Positions 1 through 11,590 of a stretch of 64,000 nt of DNA are shown here, one piece after another; within the stretch, counting starts at the first letter, position 1, and each line of letters opens with the position of its first letter. The translations under genes were made by a program, and so were the position numbers. Where the stretch lies: assembly GCA_020002185.1 (NCBI GenBank), contig CM034541.1, positions 32,983,852 through 33,047,851 on the forward strand, read 5' to 3'. The stretch comes from Paraescarpia echinospica (Eukaryota > Annelida > Polychaeta > Sabellida > Siboglinidae). The notes below the pieces were generated by a model, which worked only from the letters and a program-made list of their open reading frames with translations, was not told the DNA's origin and searched no databases.

Positions 1-201
1 TTGACAATACGGAAAAAAGCAAAAAACCCAAATGACAAGAAGAGACATGGATGCCACTGGATTAAATCTTGAATTCGATTAATTTTTATAATATAGGTAC
101 CATTACTCGTGAGATGTGAGAATGAATACATTTGGATATCTGCTACAGATATCTGAATATTTTGTGGTATATCTGATATTACATGTTCATCCTTATATGT
201 A

Positions 202-414
202 CAGTGGAGCCTCACTTAACAGCCACCTCGATAATACAGCCAACTCACAATTAAGATCACCCTAGAACAGTCCCAAATTAGTTCTACGTAGAGGATATTA
301 GTCCTGCTAATACGGCCACCTCGCCAATACTGCCACCTCGCTAATACGGCCACCTCGCTATTCAGGTCATTTTTGTCCAGTCCCAAATGTGACCTTGATA
401 GGGAGGTTCCCCTG
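202..414. mobile_element. TA-flanked MITE, Tc1/pogo-type, copy 1
   Basis: Short non-coding element between TA dinucleotides at 200-201 and 415-416. The left end begins CAGTGGAGCCTCACTTAAC; the reverse complement of the right end reads CAGGGGAACCTCCCTATCAA, so the ends form an imperfect terminal inverted repeat. The interior holds several GGCCACCTCG-like units. CAGT-GGAACCTC termini with a TA duplication are typical of pogo/Tigger-like members of the Tc1/mariner superfamily, and assigning it to that group is inference from the ends. Related copies are at 2683-3110 and 52928-53150. It has no coding capacity. Confidence 0.75.
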
Positions 415-1878
415 TACATGTCTCTTATCATAATTGGGAGTAATCAGTTGGATTAAACCACCAGAGGTAAACGCAAATCTCTGTAATGAGTGTTTTCTGT
501 CACGCCAGCTTGGGGCATATGTGTAGGATTATCGATTATTTTTTTACTAAAACTGTTTTTGGCTCCCGTAATTGCACAGGTGTAAAATGAGTGCAACATT
601 GGGGTGGCATATTACCTAGAATGGACATGGAATTGCAAGCAGTGTTCAGTAGGTGGTCCGCTTCCACACAACGATGTTATTACTCACATGTATAGACAGA
701 TTTTGAATAATGCAACCTTTTACCAAATGGAAAGATGCAATTATAAAATAAAGCATATATTTTGTGGAATTAATTTTGTTTTTCTGTCACAGCTAACAGC
801 ATTGGTCAATCACAGCTGGTTGAAAAGACAAAACAAGGCCACCGATCAGTGATCACCATTACATGTCAGAACAACATACCGTAATCTACACACAATAGCT
901 TCTTACTCAGTTAAAGCTTTCATTATACAATTATCTGTCCACACATGCAAGTAACATCATCATAATGAGCACCCATTCAATACTATTCGCCAGTCATTCC
1001 ACCCTTTCCTTCCGCTATGCCCTGCCCATTCTGTGTAATGTACTGCCCCTACATCATGCGGTAATCGTGTGTGTCATTGAATTAATTCCATGCAAATCCT
1101 GCTTAATTATTTAGCTCCTGTGAATTATATGGCCCTCACATCTGTTGAAACTTCCACAGGCTCAGACCAGAACCTTTACCTGTGAAATGACACACTTTGT
1201 CTTGGTCACTAATCTGTCAGCCCTATGAGGGCTTGGCCATAATTACTCAAACTAAAATGTGCACCAATTACCAGACAACATCAAGCAAAATTAGTGCACT
1301 TTAACTCAATGCTGGTGGCTGGCTAATTAGTCTGTATTGACAGTTTAACACACCTACCTAATGGGCCCTTAATGTGTAGCTTTGTAGTCTGAAAGACTGA
1401 ATAAGAACATCTTCAGGCAGGTGCAATTGCTGCATGATTTATTTTGCCCCAAAAGTGATTGTAATTATCCTTGTGTAGGCCAGGCGAAAATACTATTGAC
1501 TCACCCCAGATGGGTAAATACTTACTTTGGGTGATGCAATATTATAATATTTACAGTTTCCGAGTGTTCTCATTTTATAAAGAATGTTTGACCTGAAAAC
1601 GGCTTCAATAAAATAAAACTATTTTACATGTAAAAACCACATAAAGATAGCTTGGATTTATTTTGATTGAATATTTATAGACTTGTATATCTTGATGGAA
1701 TACTCACCTGTTATGTTAAAACAAAACTACAATATTTAGATAAACAATGTCCCATTGTGACCTTTCATGTGACCATTTCCTGCAGACTTTCTATATGCCT
1801 CAATTTTTGACAGAAAGTTTTGAGCTATGTCCGATTTTTTGCCCAGTTTCCTACGATGACCGTGACTGAGATACTTAC
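415..1878. other. No feature seen
   Basis: AT-rich non-coding DNA. The one open frame (604-852) has no splice context and no recognisable protein character. No repeat structure, RNA gene or transposon end was found. Confidence 0.5.
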
Positions 1879-2015
1879 CCTGCGACGTGACAAGTTGTTG
1901 GATCTTGGACGTGGCATACCGCACTTGTTGTATGCCGTCTGAAGCGAACCGGGTACTGGTCTGGGACTGCGAGTTCAGCCGCTCCAGGCTTTGGAACGTG
2001 CTGGCAATACGCGTC
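1879..2015 (-). CDS. Internal exon of an unrecognised host gene
   Basis: A 137-nt exon on the minus strand. It is preceded by a pyrimidine-rich acceptor (CCCTCTTGTTGTAG, with AG at 2016-2017) and followed by a consensus donor GTAAGT at 1873-1878. Its base composition is clearly richer in GC than the flanks. One frame is open through the exon and gives 45 complete codons starting TRIASTFQSLERLN and ending KIQQLVTSQ, with one base over at each end (entry phase 2, exit phase 1). The product is polar and looks helical, with many Gln and Ser and no Cys; I do not recognise a family. The open frame continues into both introns (1736-2035), so the splice sites rather than the open frame set the limits. 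Neighbouring exons were not found; they would lie right of 2015 or left of 1879. Confidence 0.6.
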
Positions 2016-2682
2016 CTACAACAAGAGGGAATCACAAGAATTTAGTTTTTATTATATTACACCAATTTCACCCTTCAACAATGAAGCATCATTAGATTAA
2101 AACGTTTATTATACATATTATGTTTTAGAATATACTTTATAAGTATTATTATTATATTATAATTGTTTAATTTTGGTATTTATTTGTTTACTTAGCAATC
2201 ATAAACCATGTTCTTGATGTCTGATATGTTATGAATTATTACAAACAATCTTAGGTATGGCATTGTATTAAAAGGAAACAGTCTGTTCCTAGGTTTTTTA
2301 TTTATTACAGTAATTAATATAATGTTCTTAAAATTATAATAAATATATTGAAGGTAAATTGTGTTTAGTAAGCCAAACTGTATCTAGTAAGCTCGTAACA
2401 AGGCTTGCAAGTTGAAAGTTTCCAACCCGAACCATGTTCAAATGGTAAACAAAACATCCAGTTTCAAAAACAAGCTTTATTGGCAATACTGCCATGGCGG
2501 GCTGAGGTAACCGTAATACCCTTTGATGTTCAAAGATTTCACATTTGCCCACGTTCAAGATAGTAGACTTCCTGTTACAAATTATTACACACACACTAAT
2601 TGTGGGTAGAGGAATCAACTGCTTGCCTTCAACTAGGTTTGTTGTTTGTTCCATGGCCAGGGATATGTCTGGGACGTAATTA
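2016..2682. other. No feature seen; putative intron or spacer
   Basis: Very AT-rich up to about 2340, then ordinary spacer up to the MITE. The open frame at 2334-2696 on the minus strand has no splice sites or recognisable motif and runs into the MITE end, so it is not called as a gene. Confidence 0.4.
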
Positions 2683-3110
2683 CAGTCAAACCTCACTTAA
2701 TGGTCATCTCGGTAATAGGGCCACCTCACAATTAAGGTCATCCTAGGAAAGTTCCATAAGATGTTCATATACAGTAAGCACCGGTACATGAAATTAGTTC
2801 TGCCAATAAGGCCACCTCGCTATACAGGACACTTTTCACCAGTCCCAAGGGTGACCTTAATTGTGAGATCCCATGGGTGACCTTAATTGTGAGGTCCCAA
2901 GGGTGACCTTAATTGTGAGATCCCATGGGTGACCTTAATTGTGAGATCCCAAGGGTGACCTTAATTGTGAGGTCCCAATGGTGACCTTAATTGTGAGATC
3001 CCATGGGTGACCTTAATTGTGAGGTCCCAATGGTGACCTTAATTGTGAGGTCCCATGGGTGACCTTAATAGTGAGGTCCCAAGGGTGACCATAATTGTGA
3101 GATTCCACTA
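2683..3110. mobile_element. TA-flanked MITE, copy 2, with expanded interior
   Basis: Same family as 202-414. The left end, after TA at 2681-2682, begins CAGTCAAACCTCACTTAATG. The right end, read inverted, gives AGTGGAATCTCACAATTATG next to TA at 3109-3110. The interior shares the GGCCACCTCGC and TTAGTTCTGC blocks with copy 1. Unlike copies 1 and 3, its right half is a 26-bp tandem array made from the terminal sequence itself, which about doubles the element length. It is non-coding. Confidence 0.75.
2844..3103. repeat. 26-bp minisatellite, 10 units, inside the MITE
   Basis: Ten head-to-tail 26-bp units of the form CCCAWGGGTGACCTTAATT followed by GTGAGRT. Variation is mostly at two positions (AAGGG/ATGGG/AATGG, and GAGAT/GAGGT). 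Each unit corresponds to the terminal inverted-repeat segment of the MITE, so the array arose by duplication of the element end. Confidence 0.9.
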
Positions 3111-4109
3111 TGTTAACATGCAGTTCATTGAATTTCTTTTCTTGATGGTGGGAATATTGCAACCATATGGAGCTTTGTGGTTAAACCAACCAACCAGTGT
3201 ATTTTATTGTTGCCAATACAGTTTAGAGTTGTTTATATTTTGAGTGTTTTCTTTACTTTTTGGGGGCTAAACATTAAAATAGCAAAAAATATTCTGGGGT
3301 TACAAAATGCAATTTGGTGGGCAGTATACCACAACATATTTCTTCCAGTCTTAATGACACTATACTATTTTATTTCTTAATGTTAACAACAAGGAACAGA
3401 CACGCATATATATGTGCAGGCAACATTGTATCACTAGAATAGATAACATTTAAGTTATGTAACTTCCATTTCCAATAACAAAAATCAGGCGCTGCATAAA
3501 TAATTGATCAGCTGGACATGTTTAATTATGGATGCAAGTCGTAATCGTACATCATCATAAATATTTATTTCTGTCAAATATCAATGCACCTGTCCCTGTT
3601 GGAACATGTACCACCACAAAAGCATTCTGCTTCAATGTGTAGCTGCACTGACGTTGTCTTAAGTCAGAATCAAACATGTTGTATTTTAAAATGTGCATCA
3701 TGTTATAATGCTGTCAGTTGGCTGAACATTTACAATGTTCTTCTTGTACTGCTCTGACATATTAAAGCCACTCTTGCTGATGGTTGTGTTATAAAGTCAA
3801 TCATGGCTTTAGTTCTGGACAGGGTCGAATCCAGAGAGGTTAAGCTAAGGGGGAGGGCATAAAACCTTCACTGGCAGTCGAACCAAATGGTGTAAAAAAA
3901 ATGTCGCTTCTACACCACCATAACTTCAGGTTCTCTGCTGTCTCAGCTTGACTGGTGACATCGGAACATGGGGAATGTCCTGTTGAAAAAATTTCGTCGC
4001 TGCACAGCCACAATTTCACTTTCTTTTCGCTGTCTCCTATCTCGCCTCATCTGATGAAATCGGGAGATGGGGGTTCTGCTGAAAATTGTTGCTGCCGCAT
4101 CGGCATAAC
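3111..4109. other. No gene seen
   Basis: AT-rich spacer. Short open frames at 3055-3243 and 3177-3380 overlap the MITE end and show no protein character. A run of C/T-rich segments from about 3900 leads into the dispersed repeat at 4110. Confidence 0.4.
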
Positions 4110-4250
4110 GTCAGCTTATTCTAACCTGAATGGAGGCACATTTCCTAGGGTCTAGGGGGACATTGTCACTATGCCCATTCAAACAGGTCTACGGGCACGT
4201 CAAATTCCAAAGGTTTCTGGGGGGCATGTGCCACCCAGGCCCCTGAATCT
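4110..4250 (+). repeat. Dispersed repeat, copy 1
   Basis: The stretch with CAGCTTATTCTAACCTGAA, AGGTCTACGGGCACG, AATTCCAAAGGT and GGGGGGCATGTGCC matches, in the same order, the reverse complement of 47935-48035. It is an interspersed repeat of unknown type with no coding potential. Termini are not defined by these two copies. Confidence 0.6.
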
Positions 4251-4764
4251 GCTGGGACACATATTTTTACTACACAGTGTGTTGCTAAGGAAATATTGGA
4301 TTTCAAAATGGCAGTGTTTGAAGTTGAGCTCAGTATTTTAGCAATGAGTCTGTGGCCAGTGAGCCAAGTGATGCACAAGTTGAAATCACAATTATCTCAG
4401 TAATCTAAGTATAAGAAATATGATTATGCACAACCTTCTGGGAAAATGTAACTACAGTTGACTTAATCTATAGTTAATTATCACACAGTTATAAACAATG
4501 CAGAATGTCAAATAGGACTCATTTTTCTAAGTGGCTGAACAAATATTTTTTGGTGAATACATTGTCTGTTTATCCTTTTTTATAAATGTAAAATAATGCA
4601 GTGTTCACACAGAAAAGCTTAGTTGGCTTATGACGTACAATTGTTCGCAATGCGTCCTTTCAACAATGGTTCCAAGCCACACAACTGTCATACACATGAA
4701 GTTAAACTGCTTATTTAAACTGCTTTAACTCTGAGCAATTTCAATTTGGTCAAGATAGGATTAG
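4251..4764. other. No feature seen
   Basis: Unremarkable AT-rich spacer before the truncated LINE. Confidence 0.4.
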
Positions 4765-6930
4765 GGTGAATGTGTGAGATAGATCTGCTGATTGTTAGTA
4801 GCAGCCATTTGAACAAGGTTAGGGACTGCAAAGTTCTGGCAGGAGAGCACATAACGAGCCAACATAAACCATTGGTTTATGAAATGCGGATAGGAAGAGG
4901 CAAACAGGGAAGGAAGAAACAAAGACAGGTAATCAAATGGTGGAAATGTGAAGGAGAGGTGATGGCCCAATACAAAACCGAAGTTGAGAGTAAGTTCAGG
5001 CTACTCCAAGAACACAGGGAGGATGTGGAATCAGAGTGGAAAGCACTTAAGGAAGTCTTTGTTAGAACAGCTGAGGAGATATGTGGCCGAACATCAGGAA
5101 AGCCCACACAAAGCCGAAAGAAGAAAGAACAGTGGTGATGGTGGAACCAAGAAGTTGAACAAGCAATACGAGAAAAAAGGAGGCACTGAAGTGTGTGGAA
5201 GAAGCGGGTGATGAAGAAAAGACAAGGCTGAAGCAGAAGTACCGGGAAAAGAAGGCAGCAGCAAATAAGGCAGTTGCTAAAGCAAGAGATGATAAACAGG
5301 AGGAATTATGTGATAGGATTGGAGAAGATGGAGGGAAAAAACTGATCTTCAAACTTGCCAGGGATAGAGACACAGACAACAAAGATACCATACAAACATC
5401 AGAGAATGAAGAGAAGTGACGGGACACTGGTTACTGGAGCAAAACAAGTGCTGGGTGTTTGGGAGGAGTACTTCAAGAAACTACTAAATCCGGAAGAAGA
5501 ATATGAGATAGAGATACCTCATACCGTAAGGAGAGAGCTGGAGGTGAGGACAATAACAGAAGAGGTGGAGAAAGCAGTAAAGAAGATGAAAACAGGAAAG
5601 GCTGTATGAGTGAATGAACTCTCAGTGGTAATGGTGAAAGCAAACAGGCTAGTTCGAATCAAATGGCTGACGAGGCTGTTTAATGTGTGCTTCACAGCAG
5701 GAGAGATACCAGCAGAGTGTGGAAGAGCAGTGATTGTGCCTATATGGAAGGGGAAAGGGGACATCCATGACCCAGGGAGATACAGACTCCAGAGGCATCA
5801 CATTACTGCACCAAGCCCTGAAATACTGGATGCTAGGGTGAGGCTTACAGTGGTGAGTAAATTCGGAGAGAATCAGCTGGGATTTAGGAAAGGGAGAGGA
5901 ACAGATGATGGATTGTTTGCCATCAGACCAATTATCGAGAAAAAGAGAATTTTAAAATGATGTAGCATTCGGCTTTGTAGATCTGGAAAAGACATTTGAC
6001 ACCGCGCCGAGAACTCGCATTTGCAGTCATGAGATGAATGGAGGTTGGAGAAGCAGAAGTCAGAATGGTGGAGGAAATGTACAAGGAGACAACAGCGGTA
6101 GTGAGAGTCGAAGGAGAAACATCGGAACAATTTGGAGTGGAAGTAGGACTCAGACAAAGAAGTGGCTTGAGTCCCTTGGCTGATAACAAAGAGGAACTAC
6201 AGAAAGCATTGCAAGAATGGAGTAACACCTTTAGAAAACACGGCCTCCGAATGAATCTGGAGAAGACTGAAGTAATGTGGATAGGTGTACAGGAGGTAGA
6301 TCTGCAGGTAGTTGTTGACGGAAAGACCATTAAACAAGTGAACAGCTTTGTAGACCTGGGTGGTACAGTGTGTGAGGATGGAAGGAGTAGTAAAGAAATA
6401 CAGAGGAGGGTGCAAGCAGGAGCAGCAGCATGGAAGAGGGTAGAAGGCATTATGTGGGACAGAAAACTTAAGAAACAACTGGAAGGAAAAGTGTTGGAAG
6501 CCTGAGTTGTACCAGCCTCTATATATGGGCTGGGAACACTGGCACTGACAGAGAGACAGGAGGAGAAACTACAGGTGGCAGAAAACAACTGGGTCAGAAG
6601 AATACGTAGAGTAACACGAGAGGATAGACAGAAGATGAGGGAATTGAGAGAGGAGATTGGAATGAAAAATCACATAAAGAGGAAAGTAGCCGGTAACAGA
6701 ATGAGATGGGCGGGACATGTACATAGAATGGGTGAAGACAGACTGGCGAAAAGAGCGTGGAAAGTAGAAGAGGGTGGCAGACGAAGGAGAGGAAGACCAA
6801 GGCTGAGATGGAACGACAGCATAAATCGAGACCTGGGGAGGGCTGGCGTGAACAGCCATGAATGGATGGCCATTGCGGACGAGAGAGAGAGAGGTGGAAA
6901 GAACTGACAAGAAAAGTAGAAGCTACCAAG
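4765..6930 (+). pseudogene. RTE-like LINE, 5'-truncated and broken (LINE A)
   Basis: Remnant of a non-LTR retrotransposon pol gene spread over several frames. In order: the end of the endonuclease (DCKVLAGEHITSQHKPL, about 4828-4878); a basic coiled linker; a thumb-like block before the RT (VWEEYFKKLLN, about 5457-5490); PIWKGKGDIHDPGRYR (about 5740-5787); an NQLGFRKGRGTDD block (about 5871); a damaged motif A (DLEKTFDTAP, about 5980); VGLRQRSGLSPL; and the C-terminal RMRWAGHVHRMG and RRRGRPRLRWND blocks (about 6700-6815). The WAGHVxRM / RGRPRxRW tail and the endonuclease end resemble RTE/BovB-like LINEs; the clade is inferred. The segment carrying the catalytic YADD motif is missing between SPL and the following block. 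Stops and frameshifts fall near 5136, 5419, 5609 and 5960. It has no function. It belongs to the same family as the split LINE at 25.3-44.6 kb. Confidence 0.85.
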
Positions 6931-7040
6931 TGATGTGGACCCCACCCCGCAAGGGGAAGAAGCTACCAAGTGACGTGGACCCCACCCCGCAAGGGGAAGA
7001 AGCTACCAAGTGACGTGGACCCCACCCCGCAAGGCAGCAA
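6921..7040. repeat. 40-bp tandem repeat at the LINE A 3' end
   Basis: Three units of about 40 bp starting AGCTACCAAGTGACGTGGAC at 6921, 6961 and 7001, the last ending irregularly. They follow the LINE A C-terminal block directly. Short tandem repeats at the 3' end are common in RTE-type LINEs, so this may be its 3' terminus. Confidence 0.8.
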
Positions 7041-7633
7041 GGGGAAGAAGACAGAAGAATTAGGGCGAGTATTTTTTTACAATAGGACAAATGAGCCCCC
7101 TCACATCACCAACTTTTTAATAGCTTCTGCAGATATCATTTTGTTTACCAAGTAACCTCTAGATACAAATTACCATTCAGCATGCTGCTGTTGAATTGTG
7201 GCGGCATGACTTCAGCCTCTGTTAGCTATAAATGAAGACACCAGTATCAGGTTCACGCGCATGCAGAAAGACAAACAATGAAGGTTAACTGCACTGCACC
7301 ATAGCCTATAAAGGTGAACCGAAGACAGCGTGAACTTTGCTATGCTGGGCATGTCATAGTCTCCCAGTCCCAGAGCAGTTAGATGGGGGCCCACCTAAAA
7401 GATAGCAAGGCAGCAAAGGTGAACTCAGTATCACTCTCTTCTCATTTCAGTCATTTAAAGGGAATAAAAACATATGTTGCTAGAATTCATATTATATTAC
7501 ATCCTGCTATCTATTTCCATGTCCAAGCAAAAAAAATAAAAAATTCAATGAATTAAAAATTCCAAATTTTATGCTGAGCAGCCAGAAATTTTCGAATATG
7601 CATATTTTTGGCACGCTTTTCGGGATGCTGAGA
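7041..7633. other. No feature seen
   Basis: Spacer between the LINE A tail and the inverted-repeat unit. Nothing recognised. Confidence 0.4.
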
Positions 7634-8121
7634 TGTGACGTCACATATGACCCATACTCACATCAGGCCGACCCTTTCCATGCATTCAGAGCTTGTTAGC
7701 ATGAATCCAATTTTATTCAAAACAATGAATGCAAATGGGCCTACAAGTCGACTAGGTTTTGCCGAGCTTGGGCTCGTTTTCAGAATAATTATATCGGATG
7801 CAACCAACGGGAGATAATCTACACCAATAAACATACATAGCAAATATATATATTGTATACAGAAAGTAACTTGTATAATCTCATATCACTAGAATATCGA
7901 TGTATGAAGGAGTTGTACAATTTATCAAAACAACTTAAATCAGTCGGTGAAATACTGTCAGTGCCGCTAGCCCAGTTGGTAAATGCATTGGTTTCTTGTC
8001 ATTTATTTTATAATCGGGCGACACCGGTTCAATCCCGACAACCATTGATTTTTTTACACTTTTTTGTTTGTTTTCACGAAGGGTCGGCCTGATGCGAGTG
8101 TGGGTCATACGTGACGTTACG
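7634..8121. mobile_element. Inverted-repeat unit with a tRNA-like core
   Basis: Arms of about 45 bp face each other at 7634-7679 and 8078-8121. The left arm contains ATGACCCATACTCACATCAG and then GCCGACCC; the right arm, inverted, reads ATGACCCACACTCGCATCAG and then GCCGACCC. The 400-bp interior includes a tRNA-like segment (7961-8044). No flanking duplication is obvious. It may be a foldback/MITE-type element that captured a SINE, or two inverted copies of one repeat; the sequence alone does not decide. Confidence 0.6.
7961..8044 (+). repeat. tRNA-like segment, probable SINE head or tRNA pseudogene
   Basis: Contains an A-box-like TAGCCCAGTTGGT at 7969-7981 and a B-box-like GGTTCAATCC at 8026-8035, spaced as in a tRNA gene. 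The anticodon arm is AT-rich and does not form a clean stem, so a functional tRNA is unlikely. RNA polymerase III promoter function is inferred from the two boxes only. Confidence 0.55.
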
Positions 8122-9555
8122 ATACCACGTGATCGCCTAGCTCATTAAATTTTTATTTTCCACAGGAATCGCTACACAGACAGGTTTAAAATCGAATTTA
8201 TGCTACAAATGTATTTTTTAATGTTCTCGATTGTTACATACAATGATAAACTTTGTGTACACATGGGGGAAAACGGATTTTAGCTAATGCCTTGTTTTTA
8301 TTTCCTTTAACACTCCAAATTGTGCTATCAGTATGGAAATGTTCTGGTATGTGAATGACTTGCATCAGGTAACAATTAAAGCTGCAGATCCTCTGAATTT
8401 TACAATGCTATATTGTGGGCCACTGTTTCTGCTCCCACAGCTTAGCAGCAAAAGTGCAGTGTATAAATAATTTATATAAGTAACAATCACAGGAGTCGGG
8501 TAGTTCAAATCTGTACAAAAATATATATAATTACCAAAATGGACAATTTTCATATAGATCTACAATATGGATTAATAAATGACTAAATTGAGAAGAAAAA
8601 CGCACTTCTGCCTTTTCTAACTCAGGCAGGTCTTCCAAGTTACAAAAACAAATAGCATACAAGGTTTTTACATGGAATTTGTAATTAATAATTTGTATTC
8701 GTGGCCTCCCTTTCCAAATAATTTTACAAGGATTAATCAGGGGCTACACTAGTCTTTGTGTGCCTGCAAAAAATGAAGCAATTTTCAGATTGTTGGATTT
8801 ATTTTGTTTATAACATAATGTATGTACATAACTCATTTAATTATACTATACAATTGTATACATGTAAATAAACTAAATCAATACAAAAAACCCAACAAAA
8901 AACGCTAACAATCCTTGCATGTAAACATTTGAAAATCAAAATAAGTTTAATGAGAAGCAATGTCAACTAATACAGAAACTGTCAAACCCAAATTACCCAA
9001 TACAACAAAAGCGGGAGATTTTTGTTTGAAAGCAGGAGATATTGCTAAAAGTGGGATATCTCCCGTCATATCGGGAAACTGGGGAGGGTTGCTACTTGTC
9101 TGCCTTTGGGATGGTCCCCCACTCCACCAGGTAGGCAGGTCTAGGCACACACAGCTGACTGCTGCACAGGTAAAATGTGCCCGTGCATTTAGCATTCTCA
9201 GGTGAGATCTGTAAATAGTAAATGCACCGTCTTTCAGCCAGTAATCTCACCACCACCACAAGTCCAGCCGGAGCTAATCGGCTGTCCCAAAACAACACCA
9301 GGTGTCTCCGACAGTTGCTAAACAAGCAGACTTGCAGTAATGATTAATAATCTGGGTTGGAATGTACTGGGTGCATCCCTAATGGGAAGACTTCAGGAGT
9401 TCAACTAGGGAATAGTTGAGTTGTGCATGGAGTTACCCAAGGACTGCCGACTTGTAACTGCTCAGATTTAGTACGATTTAATATTAATAATAAGTTTGCC
9501 ACCCAAAGTGATCAGTTACAAAAGGCAGGTGGACAAGGAAGCTATTGGTTAACTG
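8122..9555. other. No gene seen
   Basis: AT-rich spacer to about 8940, then a more balanced stretch (8950-9330) containing overlapping open frames on both strands without splice sites or recognisable motifs. Confidence 0.4.
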
Positions 9556-9558
9556 ACA

Positions 9559-9655
9559 GTGGCTTACCAACCGTAGCTTACCAATGGTGGCTTACCAACC
9601 GTGGCTTACCAATGGTGGCTTACCATCCGTGGTTTACCAACTGTGGCTTACCATT
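9559..9655. repeat. 14-bp minisatellite
   Basis: About seven units of GTGGCTTACCAACC / GTGGCTTACCAATG in alternation, with small variants (GTAGC, TTTACC). Confidence 0.85.
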
Positions 9656-9659
9656 TTTT

Positions 9660-10983
9660 ACATGACCATAAGGGTGGTCATTTGTTAATTAGGTATCTCT
9701 ACAGGATGTTGGAGGAACACAGGTTATTAATTATCAGTAGCCCAGTAGATAGCTTTGTCTTGGTGTACTTGGCAAGAAGGGTGAAGCCACCCATTGACCG
9801 GTTTAAATTCTGTAGTCAAGCTGGTTTAGTTATAGAGAATGGTAGAACTAAAACTGAGGGAGTTGGTGGGCTGGAGTGAAGCCTCCTTGATGTACAAATA
9901 CAATGCTAAACAAAACAGCTGTTCAAAGCCAATTTTGTTGCATATCAAACATTGCTGTTTTGAGACGACCCATTAGCATTTGACTAATTTAATTAATTAC
10001 ACATGATGGATGGTCCCATGACTGGGTGTGGCAATTGATGCATTGAATAATGCTAAATGACTACCTGTTTTGGAAATACATTGTCAATTGTAATCTGTTT
10101 AATCAGAGACCAATGGTCCAGACTCGAATAAACGGAAAAGAGGTCAGTGAACCTTGCACCTGCGAGAAGATACACTTACAGTGATCCAACAAAGTTATAT
10201 ATATTGTTGTTATATAGATGTTGCCTCTCCCCCTAATGATGCGCACTGCTCAAAGAACAACGTAGACACAGTAGACACCAGCACACAGTACAGAATATAC
10301 TCCGCCTTCTTGAAGCTGAAAACGAAGGACTGCAAACATCCTCTAGTACAGCTCTTCATTAACATAAACAATATACCTTAATAATGTTAACTACCGACTG
10401 AAATGAACAATGGTAGTTGATTTCCCATGAGGATATTCACAAGATCTAATTAATCTCATTTAGGTTTCCATTTTGTCTACCACAACCATGTTGACTTTGG
10501 CATAAACTGCACAGCCTGGTCAACAATGCCCTAGGTTAAATTTGTAGCTCATTAGTCCACCTGTTTTGCTAGATCGAGCATGCAACTAGTCTAGACATGC
10601 TGTTTGGATACCAATGCCTTAAAGAGAGGCTGTCCATTTGTTTTCATTATAAAATCATGTTACGCTGTATAAAATATATATACTTATATTCAAAATATAA
10701 CTAAGCAAAAACACTGTTTGACAGTTCAATTTGATAAAAATCAATAAGCTGCTACTCAAATCCCCGGAGTTTGGATACTTGTAGTTGTAATGAAGGTCGT
10801 GACCTGACGGGAGCGTGATGACATATTACGTGATGCATATGAAGGTTTTCAGGGCAAAACGCGATATATCCATTTTTTCTTTGTTTTATAAAAAGTCACT
10901 TTTGTGCTTCATCCTCAAAGTTTAACTAACAAACTGTAAATTAACCTCTCGTGGTCAGAACGCCCGAATCAACCCGACTCCCA
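9660..10983. other. No gene confirmed
   Basis: Spacer. The open frame at 10154-10381 (plus) looks somewhat protein-like near its end (TQYRIYSAFLKLKTKDCKHP) but lacks a convincing acceptor and is not called. CpG density rises from about 10930 into the element at 10991. Confidence 0.35.
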
Positions 10984-11296
10984 CTCACGGTAGGCACTTC
11001 AAACGATTCTGCTCGCTACGTAATTTTCCGTGCGCCGAGATCCGTTCACGATTTAGCCGTGTCGTTTACGCACCGCCCGGGTAGTGCTTTGTTTTAACTC
11101 TTGGATTCGCGCGCTTTATCTGGTCGTTGACGTCATCTGCTGATGGATTCATTTTGCTGGTAAGTCAAATTTTATTTACGTGTCTTTCTTTTTCAAATTT
11201 GACCAAATAATCTGCTAGATTTTATCAATTTGACGACATAGCTGTTTTTCATTAGTAAAGTTAGCACATTTGCATTAGTATAAGAAGAAATCGTTT

Positions 11297-11590
11297 GTGT
11301 TTAGCAAGATCTACTAGGTTTATATTAGTCTGTGTTGAAAAATCTTTGGCGGAATCGGGCGCCATCTATGATTTTGAACCGTTCCAAAAAATTGAAGTTT
11401 CACCATTGTCAGGCATTGCGTGTCGATGAAATCGCATGCGCGTATACAAAACCAGGTCGGATTAAGCTATATAAGTGTGTCTAAGAGAAAAGATTTAGTG
11501 TTTAGCCTGATCTATAGGGATTTATGCTAGTCTGTGTTGAAAAATCTTTGGCGGATTCGGGCGCCATATATGGTTTTTGAGCCATTCAAA
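11297..11590. repeat. Spaced direct duplication of about 100 bp
   Basis: Blocks at 11297-11395 and 11496-11590 share TAGTCTGTGTTGAAAAATCT then TTGGCGGA, TCGGGCGCCAT and a diverged tail. The offset is about 200 bp. Part of the 10991-13582 element. Confidence 0.75.

Noticed and set aside
5932..6588. Minus-strand 218-codon frame
   Set aside because: Antisense of the LINE A pol remnant; low-complexity Ser/Leu/Phe composition.
7961..8044. Functional tRNA gene
   Set aside because: A and B boxes are present but the anticodon arm does not fold and the acceptor ends do not pair.
10154..10381. Host exon with NVDTVDTSTQYRIYSAF-type sequence
   Set aside because: No acceptor or donor at suitable positions and no recognised family.
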